From positions 1-64,000 of the forward strand of contig NZ_LNYZ01000007.1 in assembly GCF_001468065.1 (NCBI RefSeq): a DNA stretch of 64,000 nucleotides, read 5' to 3'. This document shows, in pieces, positions 8,962-17,620 of the stretch (the stretch's first letter is position 1; the number at the start of each line of letters is the position of its first letter). The DNA comes from Legionella steigerwaltii (GTDB taxonomy: Bacteria; Pseudomonadota; Gammaproteobacteria; Legionellales; Legionellaceae). A model generated the notes under the pieces. The model did no database searches, was not told the DNA's origin, and saw nothing but the letters and a program-made list of their open reading frames with translations. The position numbers were made by a program, and so were the translations under genes.

Positions 8962-9833
8962 TGAGCTAAAGCCATAAAGGTCAAGACCACAAAACACCAA
9001 AGATTAATTCGCGACAATCGATCACTTAAAAAAACAATAACCGGATCATCATTTTCAATATCTTGCATTGCCAACCAAGTAAAACGCCACAATGCGATTG
9101 CGGCAAAAGGCACGGTTAACATAAAATAAAATGACTCATCTCGAGCATAAATGATATAGAAAACGTAAGTAATAAAACTGGCAGAACCTATCGCGACAAT
9201 CAGCCAATGCAGTACGAGAGGATTATATTTCTTCAATACCTTGCGCGTAGCATGCTTTAATCCTAATTGCATTTCCATTCGTCGTTTGTTTAAAGCAATA
9301 AAGAGACTAAGCAAAGTTGCCGCAACAATTAACCACGTTGAAATAGGCAACCCAATACCCAAAGTTCCGGCTAATACGCGCAGCATAAATCCTGCGGCAA
9401 TACAAAGCACATCGACTATAGGAATAAGTTTGAACAGGTGGTTATAAGCAACATTAATCACTAAATACACGCAGAGAATAATAGCCAGTTTCTTAGAAAT
9501 CAACCATCCCAAAGTAAGTCCAGTCAGCAGCAATAAAAACAGCATAAAGATTGCTTCGGATACAGAAACTTTCTCACTTGCCAATGGTCTATGACGTTTG
9601 TGGGGATGTAAGCTGTCTTCAGTTCTGTCTTCAATATCGTTATAAATATAAACTGCACTTGAAATCAGGCAAAAAGCTAAAGAAGCAAGTAACGCAGGTA
9701 TAAAATATCCAGGAGTGGGTGTGTAACAAAATCCCAGCATCACAAAGACTGCTTTGGCCCAGTGGGACACACGAAGAAGCAGAAACAAATGTTTCATCTT
9801 TTCGATGAAGCTCACTTTTCTCACATCATTCAT
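8958..9833 (-). CDS. UbiA-family decaprenyl-phosphate phosphoribosyltransferase (DPPR synthase-like)
   Basis: An integral membrane prenyltransferase-fold protein with about eight helices. It carries the first Asp-rich motif NDIEDRTEDSLHPHK (about residues 66-80) followed by RHRPLASE. The second site sits later, around YVFYIIYARD. The NDxxDxxxD-HPxKxxRP form is typical of DPPR synthases, which transfer phosphoribose from PRPP to decaprenyl phosphate. It differs from 4-hydroxybenzoate octaprenyltransferases. The ATG at 9833 has AAGGTG upstream. A longer frame to 9908 would translate a partial REP palindrome and is rejected. It overlaps the AftB-like gene by 4 nt. The likely output is a lipid-linked pentose for that enzyme; this is inference from pairing. 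Confidence 0.72.
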   Translation of the reverse strand: MNDVRKVSFIEKMKHLFLLLRVSHWAKAVFVMLGFCYTPTPGYFIPALLASLAFCLISSAVYIYNDIEDRTEDSLHPHKRHRPLASEKVSVSEAIFMLFLLLLTGLTLGWLISKKLAIILCVYLVINVAYNHLFKLIPIVDVLCIAAGFMLRVLAGTLGIGLPISTWLIVAATLLSLFIALNKRRMEMQLGLKHATRKVLKKYNPLVLHWLIVAIGSASFITYVFYIIYARDESFYFMLTVPFAAIALWRFTWLAMQDIENDDPVIVFLSDRLSRINLWCFVVLTFMALAQ

Positions 9834-9866
9834 CAATTCATTCACCTTGTCTGTTCCTGTAAAAAT

Positions 9867-9900
9867 GCAGCCTGGGTGAAGTAAAAGCATAACCCGAGAA
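9867..9900. repeat. Partial REP-like palindrome
   Basis: One degraded arm of the recurring element (GCAGCCTGGGTGAAG followed by AACCCGAGAA) lies just upstream of the DPPR synthase gene. The second arm is absent. Confidence 0.7.
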
Positions 9901-10106
9901 CTCTGCATCTGCCAGAACCAAGGTCATGGTCTCGCCTCGTCCAAGTTACACTGCTATGTACTACCCACAACATACAATAACTATAGTCAATTAAGTTAAA
10001 AGTATCATAATCCTGAAAAAATGCATCATTTCAATAGGTTAATCGCCAAATAAAATAAAAACCTTCAACATATTGAAACAATTTAGTAAAAAATAATCAA
10101 ATAACA

Positions 10107-10134
10107 TTGCATTTATACAATTACGAAGTAAGAT
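10107..10134 (+). promoter_or_regulatory. Candidate sigma-70 promoter for the 10201 gene
   Basis: TTGCAT at 10107 and TAAGAT at 10129 are separated by 16 nt, about 70 nt before the start codon. The rest of the 9901-10200 gap is AT-rich and shows no gene. Confidence 0.4.
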
Positions 10135-10200
10135 AAAATATGCAAAAAAGGAATTTCATGCGGCTCACGCAAAAAAATATGCCATTGGAAGGGGGATATC

Positions 10201-11484
10201 ATGCACTTTATTCTTGCACCTGGATGTATTGCGAAGTTTGACCATTTACGTAAAGATTATGAAGCAGAACGCCATGTTGATTTGAATGCAAAACCATCAA
10301 TGATAGGTACACCTGTTTTTTTCGGAGGAACAGATGTCGTCAATCGCAGTAAACAAGTTTCGTTCTTAGAAAAAGTAAAAGCGGTACTTAAAGTACACTT
10401 ACTCCACGAAGAAGACATCAAAACACCGCAACAGCGACTAGCATATATTATCGCAGAACGTTTTATGATTGCAGCGTGTCTGTATGTACAATCTCAAATA
10501 GGTAGTTCAAAACGAAACTCTGCTCTGTACCGTATCATTGAAGACAATTTGGGAGTAACAGATAAAAATTTCATGGATGATGAAGATAAAGAAACATGTT
10601 ATTTGACTGCAGAGCGACTCCTTAAAACGACAAATGCGTTTGAACATGCCAATGTGGCATTAGGAAAAGATGGACATAAACCATTTACTGAAAAAGAATG
10701 GAAACAGTTTGGCGATTTTTTAAAAGTGATGTGCCATAAAAAAGAGGTTCCTGAACATGTCAGAAACTTTCCTGTTATCTCATTCACCCAACCTTTGTTT
10801 GGAGCTGCTTTTTCTTATGTAGGAGCTACCGTGGGTGTAGTATTGGCAGAGGGAGTTAGCAACTCGACCACGGCAATATCTCCTAGAGTTCAATTAACCG
10901 CTCTAGTAGGCAGTACTTTATTAATTTTTAGCCCTGCTGGTACAACCGGAGTTGCTCTCTTTGCACCAGTAATTGCAACCAGGCTCCTCACTTCGTTCTG
11001 TACGATCAGTTTGGCTCATATTATGGGAACAGCAGCAGGATATTTAGGGCAAGGAGTAGGCATCGGTGTAGGCTTCCCCTTCGATGCAGCATACAATTTA
11101 CTTTGGTCCGTTTGCTCTCTAATTAGTGGTTATTACAGTACAACACCAAAGCTTGCAGCAATTGATGGAATACGTATTGCTGACGGAGCACCAATAATTG
11201 CTGGCATACCGGTTCAACTCGTTCCTGAAAATGCATTACCCGAAGGCTGTACTAAAAAAATTCTTGAAATAACTGAAGCAGGCGAAATTCGCATTGAAGG
11301 AGAGGAAATATCAGAACCCAAAAAACCAATGCAAATTCCCCCAGAAGTCATTGAAGAATTAAAGAAACAATTAGCAACTCGTACAAAAACGCAAGAATCA
11401 ACAGAGATCAAACAAGGACCAGAACAAGAAGCAAAGAAAAGTGAGGAAGTAGAGCCAGGTGAAAGTTCATTATCCTTGGTATAA
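10201..11484 (+). CDS. Effector-like protein with central hydrophobic hairpins and Glu-rich tail
   Basis: No family is recognised in this 427-residue protein. Residues 1-190 are soluble and mostly helical. Residues about 197-310 form a Gly/Ala-rich hydrophobic block likely to contain two to four membrane segments (GAAFSYVGATVGVVLAEG, TALVGSTLLIFS, AHIMGTAAGYLGQGVGIGVG). The last 60 residues are Glu/Lys-rich and end EVEPGESSLSLV. A glutamate-rich stretch just before a short hydrophobic end is a common feature of Dot/Icm-translocated effectors (the E-block). The start has a strong ribosome binding site (GGAAGGGGGATATC). It stands alone, pointing toward the secF end. Translocation is inferred from these features only. 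Confidence 0.6.
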   Translation: MHFILAPGCIAKFDHLRKDYEAERHVDLNAKPSMIGTPVFFGGTDVVNRSKQVSFLEKVKAVLKVHLLHEEDIKTPQQRLAYIIAERFMIAACLYVQSQIGSSKRNSALYRIIEDNLGVTDKNFMDDEDKETCYLTAERLLKTTNAFEHANVALGKDGHKPFTEKEWKQFGDFLKVMCHKKEVPEHVRNFPVISFTQPLFGAAFSYVGATVGVVLAEGVSNSTTAISPRVQLTALVGSTLLIFSPAGTTGVALFAPVIATRLLTSFCTISLAHIMGTAAGYLGQGVGIGVGFPFDAAYNLLWSVCSLISGYYSTTPKLAAIDGIRIADGAPIIAGIPVQLVPENALPEGCTKKILEITEAGEIRIEGEEISEPKKPMQIPPEVIEELKKQLATRTKTQESTEIKQGPEQEAKKSEEVEPGESSLSLV

Positions 11485-11510
11485 GTAGCTAAAATTGAAC
11501 AAAAGCTAAA

Positions 11511-11536
11511 TGACTGGGTGCACCAGTACCCAGTCA
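11511..11536. terminator. Two-way terminator hairpin
   Basis: TGACTGGGT and ACCCAGTCA form a 9-bp stem with an 8-nt loop in the gap between the convergent 10201 gene and secF. AGTATTTT follows on the plus strand and an A/T stretch lies on the other side. Confidence 0.6.
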
Positions 11537-11542
11537 AGTATT

Positions 11543-12460
11543 TTAAGGACGGCTATCAACTTCTTTGCGTTGACTTGGCATAAAGTCTTTTCTATCAAGT
11601 CCCATTGCTACTGCTAAAGCTCCAGCAACATAAATCGAAGAATAAGTACCGATCACAATCCCAATGATCAACGCCAGAGAAAATCCATGTATGGCTTCTC
11701 CTCCGTAGATAAACAATGCAAGTACTACAAAAAGCGTCAACGTTGAAGTCATAATGGTTCGTGATAAAGTTTGGTTAATCGAAATATTCATAATTTCGAT
11801 TGAGCTGGCACGACGTACCTTAACAAAATTCTCTCGTACCCTATCAAAAACTACGATGGTATCATTTAGAGAGTAACCAATAACTGCCAACAAACCTGCC
11901 AGTGCTTTCAAATCAAACTCGATGCCAAAAAAAGCAAAGATACCTAATATCAACACAGGGTCATGGACTAGAGCAACTGCAGAGCTTACTGCAAGTCGAT
12001 ACTCAAAGCGCATGGCAATATAAATCATCGTTGCTAACAGAGAAACAACAACAGCCAAAGCCCCCTTAGTCGCTAATTCTTGTCCTACTTGTGGCCCGAC
12101 AAAATCAACTCTTTGTTTTACAGCACCTGGCAGAGCAGTCATGACTTGATCTACCAGACGCGCTTGCTCTTTATCTTCTCGAGGTGCAATACTGATTAAT
12201 ACGTCTTTAGAAGTTCCATAGCTCACAACCTGAGCTTCTTTGAAACCTGCCTTACTCAGACTTTCTCTGATTGAGGGCAAATCTGCAGCTGAGGAATAAG
12301 AAACTTCAATTTGGGTTCCACCTGTAAAATCAAGCCCCCACTTTAAGCCATGAATTGCTAAAGCGCCTATAGAAAGTACAAAGATCAATATGGAGAATAT
12401 TGCCGTCCAACGACGAGCACCCATAAAGTCCACATTTGAATTTGGATTAAAAAATTCCAT
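11543..12460 (-). CDS. secF: Protein translocase subunit SecF
   Basis: The smaller half of the SecDF membrane complex, which uses the proton gradient to pull exported proteins across the inner membrane after SecA-driven insertion. N-terminal membrane helix, then the periplasmic P1-type region beginning GLKWGLDFTGGTQIEV (about residues 38-53). Five further membrane segments follow, with VIGYSLNDTIVVFDRVREN in the conserved helix 4-5 region and a TLFVVLALFIYGG helix. At 305 residues it is slightly shorter than the E. coli protein (about 323). ATG start with GAGG upstream. It sits 12 nt after secD and is the last gene of yajC-secD-secF. Confidence 0.96.
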   Translation of the reverse strand: MEFFNPNSNVDFMGARRWTAIFSILIFVLSIGALAIHGLKWGLDFTGGTQIEVSYSSAADLPSIRESLSKAGFKEAQVVSYGTSKDVLISIAPREDKEQARLVDQVMTALPGAVKQRVDFVGPQVGQELATKGALAVVVSLLATMIYIAMRFEYRLAVSSAVALVHDPVLILGIFAFFGIEFDLKALAGLLAVIGYSLNDTIVVFDRVRENFVKVRRASSIEIMNISINQTLSRTIMTSTLTLFVVLALFIYGGEAIHGFSLALIIGIVIGTYSSIYVAGALAVAMGLDRKDFMPSQRKEVDSRP

Positions 12461-12472
12461 CTGAGCCTCGCC

Positions 12473-14329
12473 TTAAATACCAATAGATAATTTCTTAACA
12501 GCCCTACCACCATAATACCAATTTACAATCGCTCGGGTATAAGTGATACCGGTTAGCATAGAAGTGAGTAACCCTAAAGAAAGAGTTACAGCAAATCCAC
12601 GTACAGGTCCTGTACCCACAGCAAACAAAATGATTGCTACGATTAATGTAGTCACGTTCGCATCAAGAATGGTCGCAAAAGCGCGCTCATAGCCCGCATA
12701 AATTGCGGCTTGCGGTGATAATCCATGACGCAATTCCTCTCGAATACGTTCGTAAATCAGTACGTTGGCATCTACAGCCATACCCACTGTCAATACAATC
12801 CCTGCGATACCCGGTAAGGTTAATGTGGCATCAATCACAGACAACAAAGCACAGAGTAATATCAAGTTAAGCAACAGTGCTATATCTGCGATAAGACCAA
12901 AAAGCCGATAATAGACTAACATTAAGATCAGAATTAAGCCCATACCCACTTGCAAGGAAACAATACCTCTACGAATATTTTCTTTACCTAAAGTGGGGCC
13001 TACTGTGCGTTCTTCGATTGGATAAATAGCAGCAGGTAAAGCTCCTGCTCTAAGTAATAAAGCCAAATTACTTGCTTCTTTGCTGTCAGCAAGACCAGTA
13101 ATCTGGAAATTATTTCCTAAAGCATTTTGGATCACTGGAGCACTAATAACACGTTCCTCTCTATGAGTAATCCTTTTTTCCTCTCCATTTACAGTTTGTA
13201 TGGTATTTTTTGTTTCAACATAAACAATTGCCATACGTTTGCCAATATTCTCACGGGTCACTTTGGTAAACAGGCTTTCACCCCCTCCACCAAGTTGTAT
13301 TTGTACCGCTGGAGTTGCTGTTTGCTGATCATAACTAGAAACTGCTGAGGTAATTGAATCACCACTCAACACCACTTGTCTCTTTAACAAAATAGGGCGG
13401 CCATCCATCATGAGTAATTTATCATTGACAGGGATAGCACCCGTTTGTTTTGCAATTTGTGGATCATTATCCTGGTCCACTAAGTAAAATTGTAGGGTTG
13501 CAGTTCCGCCAAGAATTTGTTTCGCGCGGGCCGCATCTTGAATTCCAGGTAAATCAACAGCAACACGAGTTGCCCCTTGTTGTTGTACGACAGCTTCGCC
13601 AACACCTAATTCATTAACCCGATTACGTAAAATACTCATTGTTTGTTCAATAGTATTTTGGCGCATAGTGTTCAATTCGACGGGTGAAATTGAGGCTAAA
13701 ATTTCATTATCCGTTTTACTTTTTACGAAAACGAGCTCAGGAATTTTTTCCTTTAAACCCGCATAGGCATTATCCAGAGTTTCACTGTCACGGAAATGTA
13801 AATTAACACCTTTATCTGCTACATAACGAATACCTGTATAACGAATACCAAGCTCACGTAATTCTTGGCTAATGTTTTTCATGATCCCTTCATAACGACG
13901 GCTAATCACACTGTCAACATCAACTTCTAACAGGAAGTGTACCCCTCCTCTTAAATCCAAACCTTGCTTCATTGGAGCAGCACGAATGGAATCCAACCAA
14001 TTGGGTGTAGAGGGAGCCAAATTCAGGGCTACAGTATATTGGGATCCCAAAGCATTTTTAATGGCATCGCGAGCTAATAACTGGGAATCAGTAGATGAAA
14101 AAACAGCTTCTACAGCGTCGCTTTGAGCGATAACTGATTGATTAGGTATGTTATCTTTTTTTAAGATACCTTCTATCTGATTTTTTAATTCATCATAATC
14201 CACAGGTGTTTCAGACGAAATTTGTACTACAGGATTTTCTGTATACAAATTGGGTATGGCGTAAACAAACCCAACAACTGCGATAATAATCAGCATTAGG
14301 TTTTTCCATAGAGGATATTTATTTTGCAT
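12473..14329 (-). CDS. secD: Protein translocase subunit SecD
   Basis: The larger half of the SecDF complex. N-terminal membrane helix (about residues 9-27). The large periplasmic P1 domain begins near QGLDLRGGVHFLLEVD (about 117-132), and six membrane segments lie in the C-terminal third. The GIAGIVLTVGMAVDANVLIYERIREE block carries the conserved acidic residue of the proton path. At 618 residues it is the normal size. It starts at ATG 23 nt after yajC. Gene order yajC-secD-secF is the standard proteobacterial one. In many relatives queA and tgt come directly before yajC, but here queA lies about 9 kb away. Confidence 0.97.
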   Translation of the reverse strand: MQNKYPLWKNLMLIIIAVVGFVYAIPNLYTENPVVQISSETPVDYDELKNQIEGILKKDNIPNQSVIAQSDAVEAVFSSTDSQLLARDAIKNALGSQYTVALNLAPSTPNWLDSIRAAPMKQGLDLRGGVHFLLEVDVDSVISRRYEGIMKNISQELRELGIRYTGIRYVADKGVNLHFRDSETLDNAYAGLKEKIPELVFVKSKTDNEILASISPVELNTMRQNTIEQTMSILRNRVNELGVGEAVVQQQGATRVAVDLPGIQDAARAKQILGGTATLQFYLVDQDNDPQIAKQTGAIPVNDKLLMMDGRPILLKRQVVLSGDSITSAVSSYDQQTATPAVQIQLGGGGESLFTKVTRENIGKRMAIVYVETKNTIQTVNGEEKRITHREERVISAPVIQNALGNNFQITGLADSKEASNLALLLRAGALPAAIYPIEERTVGPTLGKENIRRGIVSLQVGMGLILILMLVYYRLFGLIADIALLLNLILLCALLSVIDATLTLPGIAGIVLTVGMAVDANVLIYERIREELRHGLSPQAAIYAGYERAFATILDANVTTLIVAIILFAVGTGPVRGFAVTLSLGLLTSMLTGITYTRAIVNWYYGGRAVKKLSIGI

Positions 14330-14352
14330 TTCCGTGTGTCCCTATGACTTTC

Positions 14353-14688
14353 TTAAAGCGATTTTAAAGTGCCTTTGGGCAATACAGTGCTTACTGCGCC
14401 TCTTTGTATATTAATCTCAACACCTTCTGCAAGACTGATCTTGATGTATTGGTCATCCAGATTAACTACCTTAGCTAAAATACCACCCGAGGTAACGATC
14501 TCATCACCTTTTTTTAAACGGCTTATTAATTCACGATGTTCTTTTGCTCTTTTGTTTTGAGGTCTTATAAGCATAAAGTAGAACAACACAAAAATAGCAG
14601 CGATCATAACGAGCGAAAAAGTTCCATCTGCTTGAGGCGCTGCTGTAGTCCCCGCTGCAGCCAGAGCATCGCTAATAAAAAAACTCAT
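14353..14688 (-). CDS. yajC: Sec translocon accessory protein YajC
   Basis: A single-span inner-membrane protein that associates with SecDF. One membrane segment lies near residues 23-41 (LVMIAAIFVLFYFMLIRPQ). It is followed by the diagnostic cytoplasmic sequence QNKRAKEHRELISRLKKGDEIVTSGGI. The length of 111 residues is standard. ATG start behind AGGAGACAGT. First gene of the operon; its promoter should lie in the 14700-14840 divergent region shared with the multicopper oxidase. Confidence 0.95.
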   Translation of the reverse strand: MSFFISDALAAAGTTAAPQADGTFSLVMIAAIFVLFYFMLIRPQNKRAKEHRELISRLKKGDEIVTSGGILAKVVNLDDQYIKISLAEGVEINIQRGAVSTVLPKGTLKSL

Positions 14689-14844
14689 ACTGTCTCCTTT
14701 AATCTACTATTGATAATCGCGTGACATCATATAGTGAATTGCTCTTAAGGTAAATGAATCAAAGCGGAAATTAAAACAGTTTTTCATAATATGAGTTCAT
14801 TTTTTGAACTATAATTTGTTGGAACAGTTAGAAAAGGAATCTAA

Positions 14845-16317
14845 ATGAATAAGCTAAAGGTCTTTATGCTTTTATTTATAATGACCTATTTCATATCAGG
14901 ATATTCAACTACAGAAAAAAATTTGCCTACTTCGCAGCAACCTACTGTTCTTATTATAAAAAAAATACCACTTATCGTTGATGGAAAAAGCACTGAAGTA
15001 TTTAAAATTGAACAACCCGATGGAACTTGGGGTTACCATGGAGTAGAAGGGCAATATTTTGATGCAATAGTTAAAAATACAACAACCAATCCTACAGTAA
15101 TTCATTGGCATGGATTAATTTTGCCCAACTCAGAAGATGGTGTACCTTATGTAACACAACCACCAATTCCACCTGGTGGAACAGCTCATTACCGTTTTAA
15201 ATTGCGCCAATCAGGAACTTACTGGATGCATTCTCATTTTGATTTACAAATTCAACAATTACTTGCGGCACCATTCATCGTTGACAATCCGAATAAAAAA
15301 AATAAAGAACATGATGTGGTTTTATTTCTTGCAGATTTTAGCTATAAAAAACCTGAGGCCATATTATATCAGTTGAAAAACAAAGGAACTGTACCCTTAA
15401 AAACAATGGGTAGTATGAAGCAAAAAACACCTATGAATGCTAAAGCAATGAATAGTTCGTCGAAACCCGATTTAAATGATGTGACTTATGATGCTTTTTT
15501 AACAAATTATCACACCCTATCCAATCCTGAAGTTATCCCTGTTCGTAGTGGAGAACTTGTTCGACTCCGTATTATTGATGGTGCTGCGATGACCAATTTC
15601 TTTATTAATCTTGGTCAACTTAAAGGCACAGCAATTGCTGTTGATGGACAACCTATCAAAGAGATTCCAGGCAATCAATTCCAACTTGCTGTTGGACAAC
15701 GAATTGATGTCCTCATTAAAATCCCTAAGGGTGAAGGAGCTTATCCTATCCTTGCTCAAGGTGCTGGAACACAACTGCAAACTGGATTAGTTTTATCGAC
15801 TCCAGGTGCTTCCAAAATATCAGTAAGTGAAAAAGCCCCTACCCCTGTTGGAGGACTAAATAATGATCAAGAATTTAAAACACACTCCTTGGCTCCTCTG
15901 CCCGTAAAACAACCAAATCAAACACTTACTGTCACTTTAGACGGCGATATGATGAACTATATTTGGAAAATAAATAATCAAGCTTGGCCTAATATTACGC
16001 CATTGAGTGTTGATAAAAATAAAAGAATAGAAATCGTCTTAATTAATAAAACCGGTATGGCTCATCCGATGCATTTACATGGACATTTTTTTGAAGTCAC
16101 AGAAATTGATGGCAAACCTCTGAAAAATGGACCCATGCGAGATACTGTTTTGGTTTTGCCTCGTTCTACAGTCAAAATACAATTTGATACAGATAATCCA
16201 GGAAATTGGATGTTTCACTGTCATATGCTCTATCATGAAGCTACGGGAATGATGACTTTTATTAATTACAAAGGAATAAAAATACCGGACTTTAAGAAAG
16301 ATACATTTCGTAAATAA
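14845..16317 (+). CDS. Multicopper oxidase, exported
   Basis: A three-cupredoxin-domain copper enzyme that oxidises metal ions (Cu+, Fe2+ or Mn2+) or phenolic substrates with reduction of oxygen to water. A lipoprotein-free signal peptide covers about residues 1-20. All four copper-ligand motifs are visible: HWHG (87-90), WMHSHFD (127-133), HPMHLHGHFF near 407 and HCHMLYHEATGMM near 458. The last also provides the type 1 copper ligands, with Met as the axial position. Start ATG after AAGGAATCTAA. A TATAAT lies at 14810. A REP-like palindrome follows the stop. L. pneumophila has a multicopper oxidase linked to iron use, but orthology is not shown here. Confidence 0.88.
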   Translation: MNKLKVFMLLFIMTYFISGYSTTEKNLPTSQQPTVLIIKKIPLIVDGKSTEVFKIEQPDGTWGYHGVEGQYFDAIVKNTTTNPTVIHWHGLILPNSEDGVPYVTQPPIPPGGTAHYRFKLRQSGTYWMHSHFDLQIQQLLAAPFIVDNPNKKNKEHDVVLFLADFSYKKPEAILYQLKNKGTVPLKTMGSMKQKTPMNAKAMNSSSKPDLNDVTYDAFLTNYHTLSNPEVIPVRSGELVRLRIIDGAAMTNFFINLGQLKGTAIAVDGQPIKEIPGNQFQLAVGQRIDVLIKIPKGEGAYPILAQGAGTQLQTGLVLSTPGASKISVSEKAPTPVGGLNNDQEFKTHSLAPLPVKQPNQTLTVTLDGDMMNYIWKINNQAWPNITPLSVDKNKRIEIVLINKTGMAHPMHLHGHFFEVTEIDGKPLKNGPMRDTVLVLPRSTVKIQFDTDNPGNWMFHCHMLYHEATGMMTFINYKGIKIPDFKKDTFRK

Positions 16318-16330
16318 AAACCCTTATATC

Positions 16331-16422
16331 GTAGCCCGGGTGAAGGCAAAGCCGTAACCCGGGTTTCGGTTAAGAAATCACGCTTCTATATCCCGGGTTT
16401 CGCTGCGCTGCACCCAGGCTAC
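16331..16422. repeat. REP-like palindrome, copy 2
   Basis: GTAGCCCGGGTGAAGGC and GCGCTGCACCCAGGCTAC bound the element, with inner CCCGGGTTT arms. It lies between the convergent multicopper oxidase and thiF genes. The first arm carries small changes from the consensus. Confidence 0.88.
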
Positions 16423-16461
16423 AACGATCACAAGCAACCAAATTTTCGTTAAAAGATTGTA

Positions 16462-16480
16462 TTTAAAGACAGTATCCACG
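16462..16480. repeat. Half copy of the 1565 inverted-repeat arm
   Basis: TTTAAAGACAGTATCCACG matches the right arm of the 1565-1632 hairpin at 18 of 19 positions, just after the thiF stop. No second arm is present. Confidence 0.5.
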
Positions 16481-16490
16481 TGTTTATGAT

Positions 16491-17567
16491 CTATAACGAG
16501 TCGATTCCATGAGCCAAATGATATACCTTATGAAACCCAGCTTTTTTTAATAACATTACAGCCTGTTGGCTTCTTTGACCCGACTGGCAATAAATAAGGA
16601 TGGGCTCGAAAGGATTAAGTTCATTGAGACGCGTAGTTAGCTCAGCTAAAGGAATTAATGTTCCACCTAAATTTTTATGGTAGTGTTCCTCGGCTGTTCT
16701 TACATCCAACAAAAATAGCTCAGGATTTTCTTGCAAAAAATTTGGCAAATTTTCCCCTGAGATCGCAACAGATTGGATCTCCTCTGAATGCATACACAAT
16801 CCAAAAGCATTTTTGTCTAGAGTATGACCATAAACACAAAATGAACATTCCTCATTTTTAGTCAACTGAATATTTTTTATTTCCATTGTGAGCAAATCGA
16901 TACAGAACAATCGATTCCATAATGGCGCACCGCTATTGGTAATCCATTTAATCATTTCAGTCGCTTGCAAAATCCCTAATAATCCAGGCAGCGTACCGAT
17001 TACCCCCCCATTTTGGCAATTTGCGTTGGTATCAGGAATGCTGGGAAACAAACAATGTAAACAGGGATTCTGTTGCCCATAAAACAAAGAACAGTGCCCT
17101 TGGAATTGGTAAGCACTTGCATAAACGTAGGGCTTTTCTAAACGATAACAAACATCATGAACAAGATAACGCGTATAAAAATTATCGGAACAATCCGCGA
17201 TAAGATCATATTGCGCAATAAGTTCTTCTGCATTATGGGCAGTTAAACGAAATGCATAAGCTTGAATGTTGCTAGTGGAATTCAGCGTGTTAATCTTCAT
17301 CTTTGCTACATCAGCTTTTGCCTTGCCAACATCGTTCTCTTGGTAAAGAATTTGTCGATGCAGATTACTTTCTTCAATCAGATCATCATCAATAATCCCT
17401 ATCGTTCCCACACCCGCGCCAGCAAGATAAGGAAGTAGCGTAGCACCTATACCTCCTGCACCAATGCATAACACCTTTGCATTTCGCAGTTTTTTTTGTC
17501 CCTGTATACCAATTTCTTCTAATTTAATTTGCTGAGAATAACGTTCTAACTTGGATAAAACGGTCAT
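16491..17567 (-). CDS. thiF: ThiF/MoeB-type adenylyltransferase with rhodanese domain
   Basis: An E1-like enzyme that adenylates the C-terminal glycine of ThiS so that sulfur can be loaded for thiazole synthesis. The nucleotide-binding glycine loop CIGAGGIGATLLPYLAGAGVG lies near residues 40-60, and IDDDLIEESNLHRQILY follows. Zinc-type cysteines occur as CLHC (about 174) and CSFC (about 243). The last 90 residues form a rhodanese domain with the loop CQSGQRS (about 325), whose Cys can carry persulfide. The fusion therefore joins activation and sulfur transfer. The ATG at 17567 has AAGGA upstream and is preferred to a TTG six codons earlier. Last gene of the thiamin operon. The sequence alone cannot exclude service to MoaD as well. 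Confidence 0.82.
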   Translation of the reverse strand: MTVLSKLERYSQQIKLEEIGIQGQKKLRNAKVLCIGAGGIGATLLPYLAGAGVGTIGIIDDDLIEESNLHRQILYQENDVGKAKADVAKMKINTLNSTSNIQAYAFRLTAHNAEELIAQYDLIADCSDNFYTRYLVHDVCYRLEKPYVYASAYQFQGHCSLFYGQQNPCLHCLFPSIPDTNANCQNGGVIGTLPGLLGILQATEMIKWITNSGAPLWNRLFCIDLLTMEIKNIQLTKNEECSFCVYGHTLDKNAFGLCMHSEEIQSVAISGENLPNFLQENPELFLLDVRTAEEHYHKNLGGTLIPLAELTTRLNELNPFEPILIYCQSGQRSQQAVMLLKKAGFHKVYHLAHGIDSL

Positions 17568-17620
17568 ATTAGGTTCCTTAACCAAGGTGCTTAATTTCTA
17601 TCATCTTGTCCTCATTTCCA

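Noticed and set aside
9834..9908. N-terminal extension of the DPPR synthase-like protein
   Set aside because: It reads through a partial REP arm. The ATG at 9833 has a good ribosome binding site. A slight similarity of the extended reading to the 10201 protein N-terminus looks like chance.
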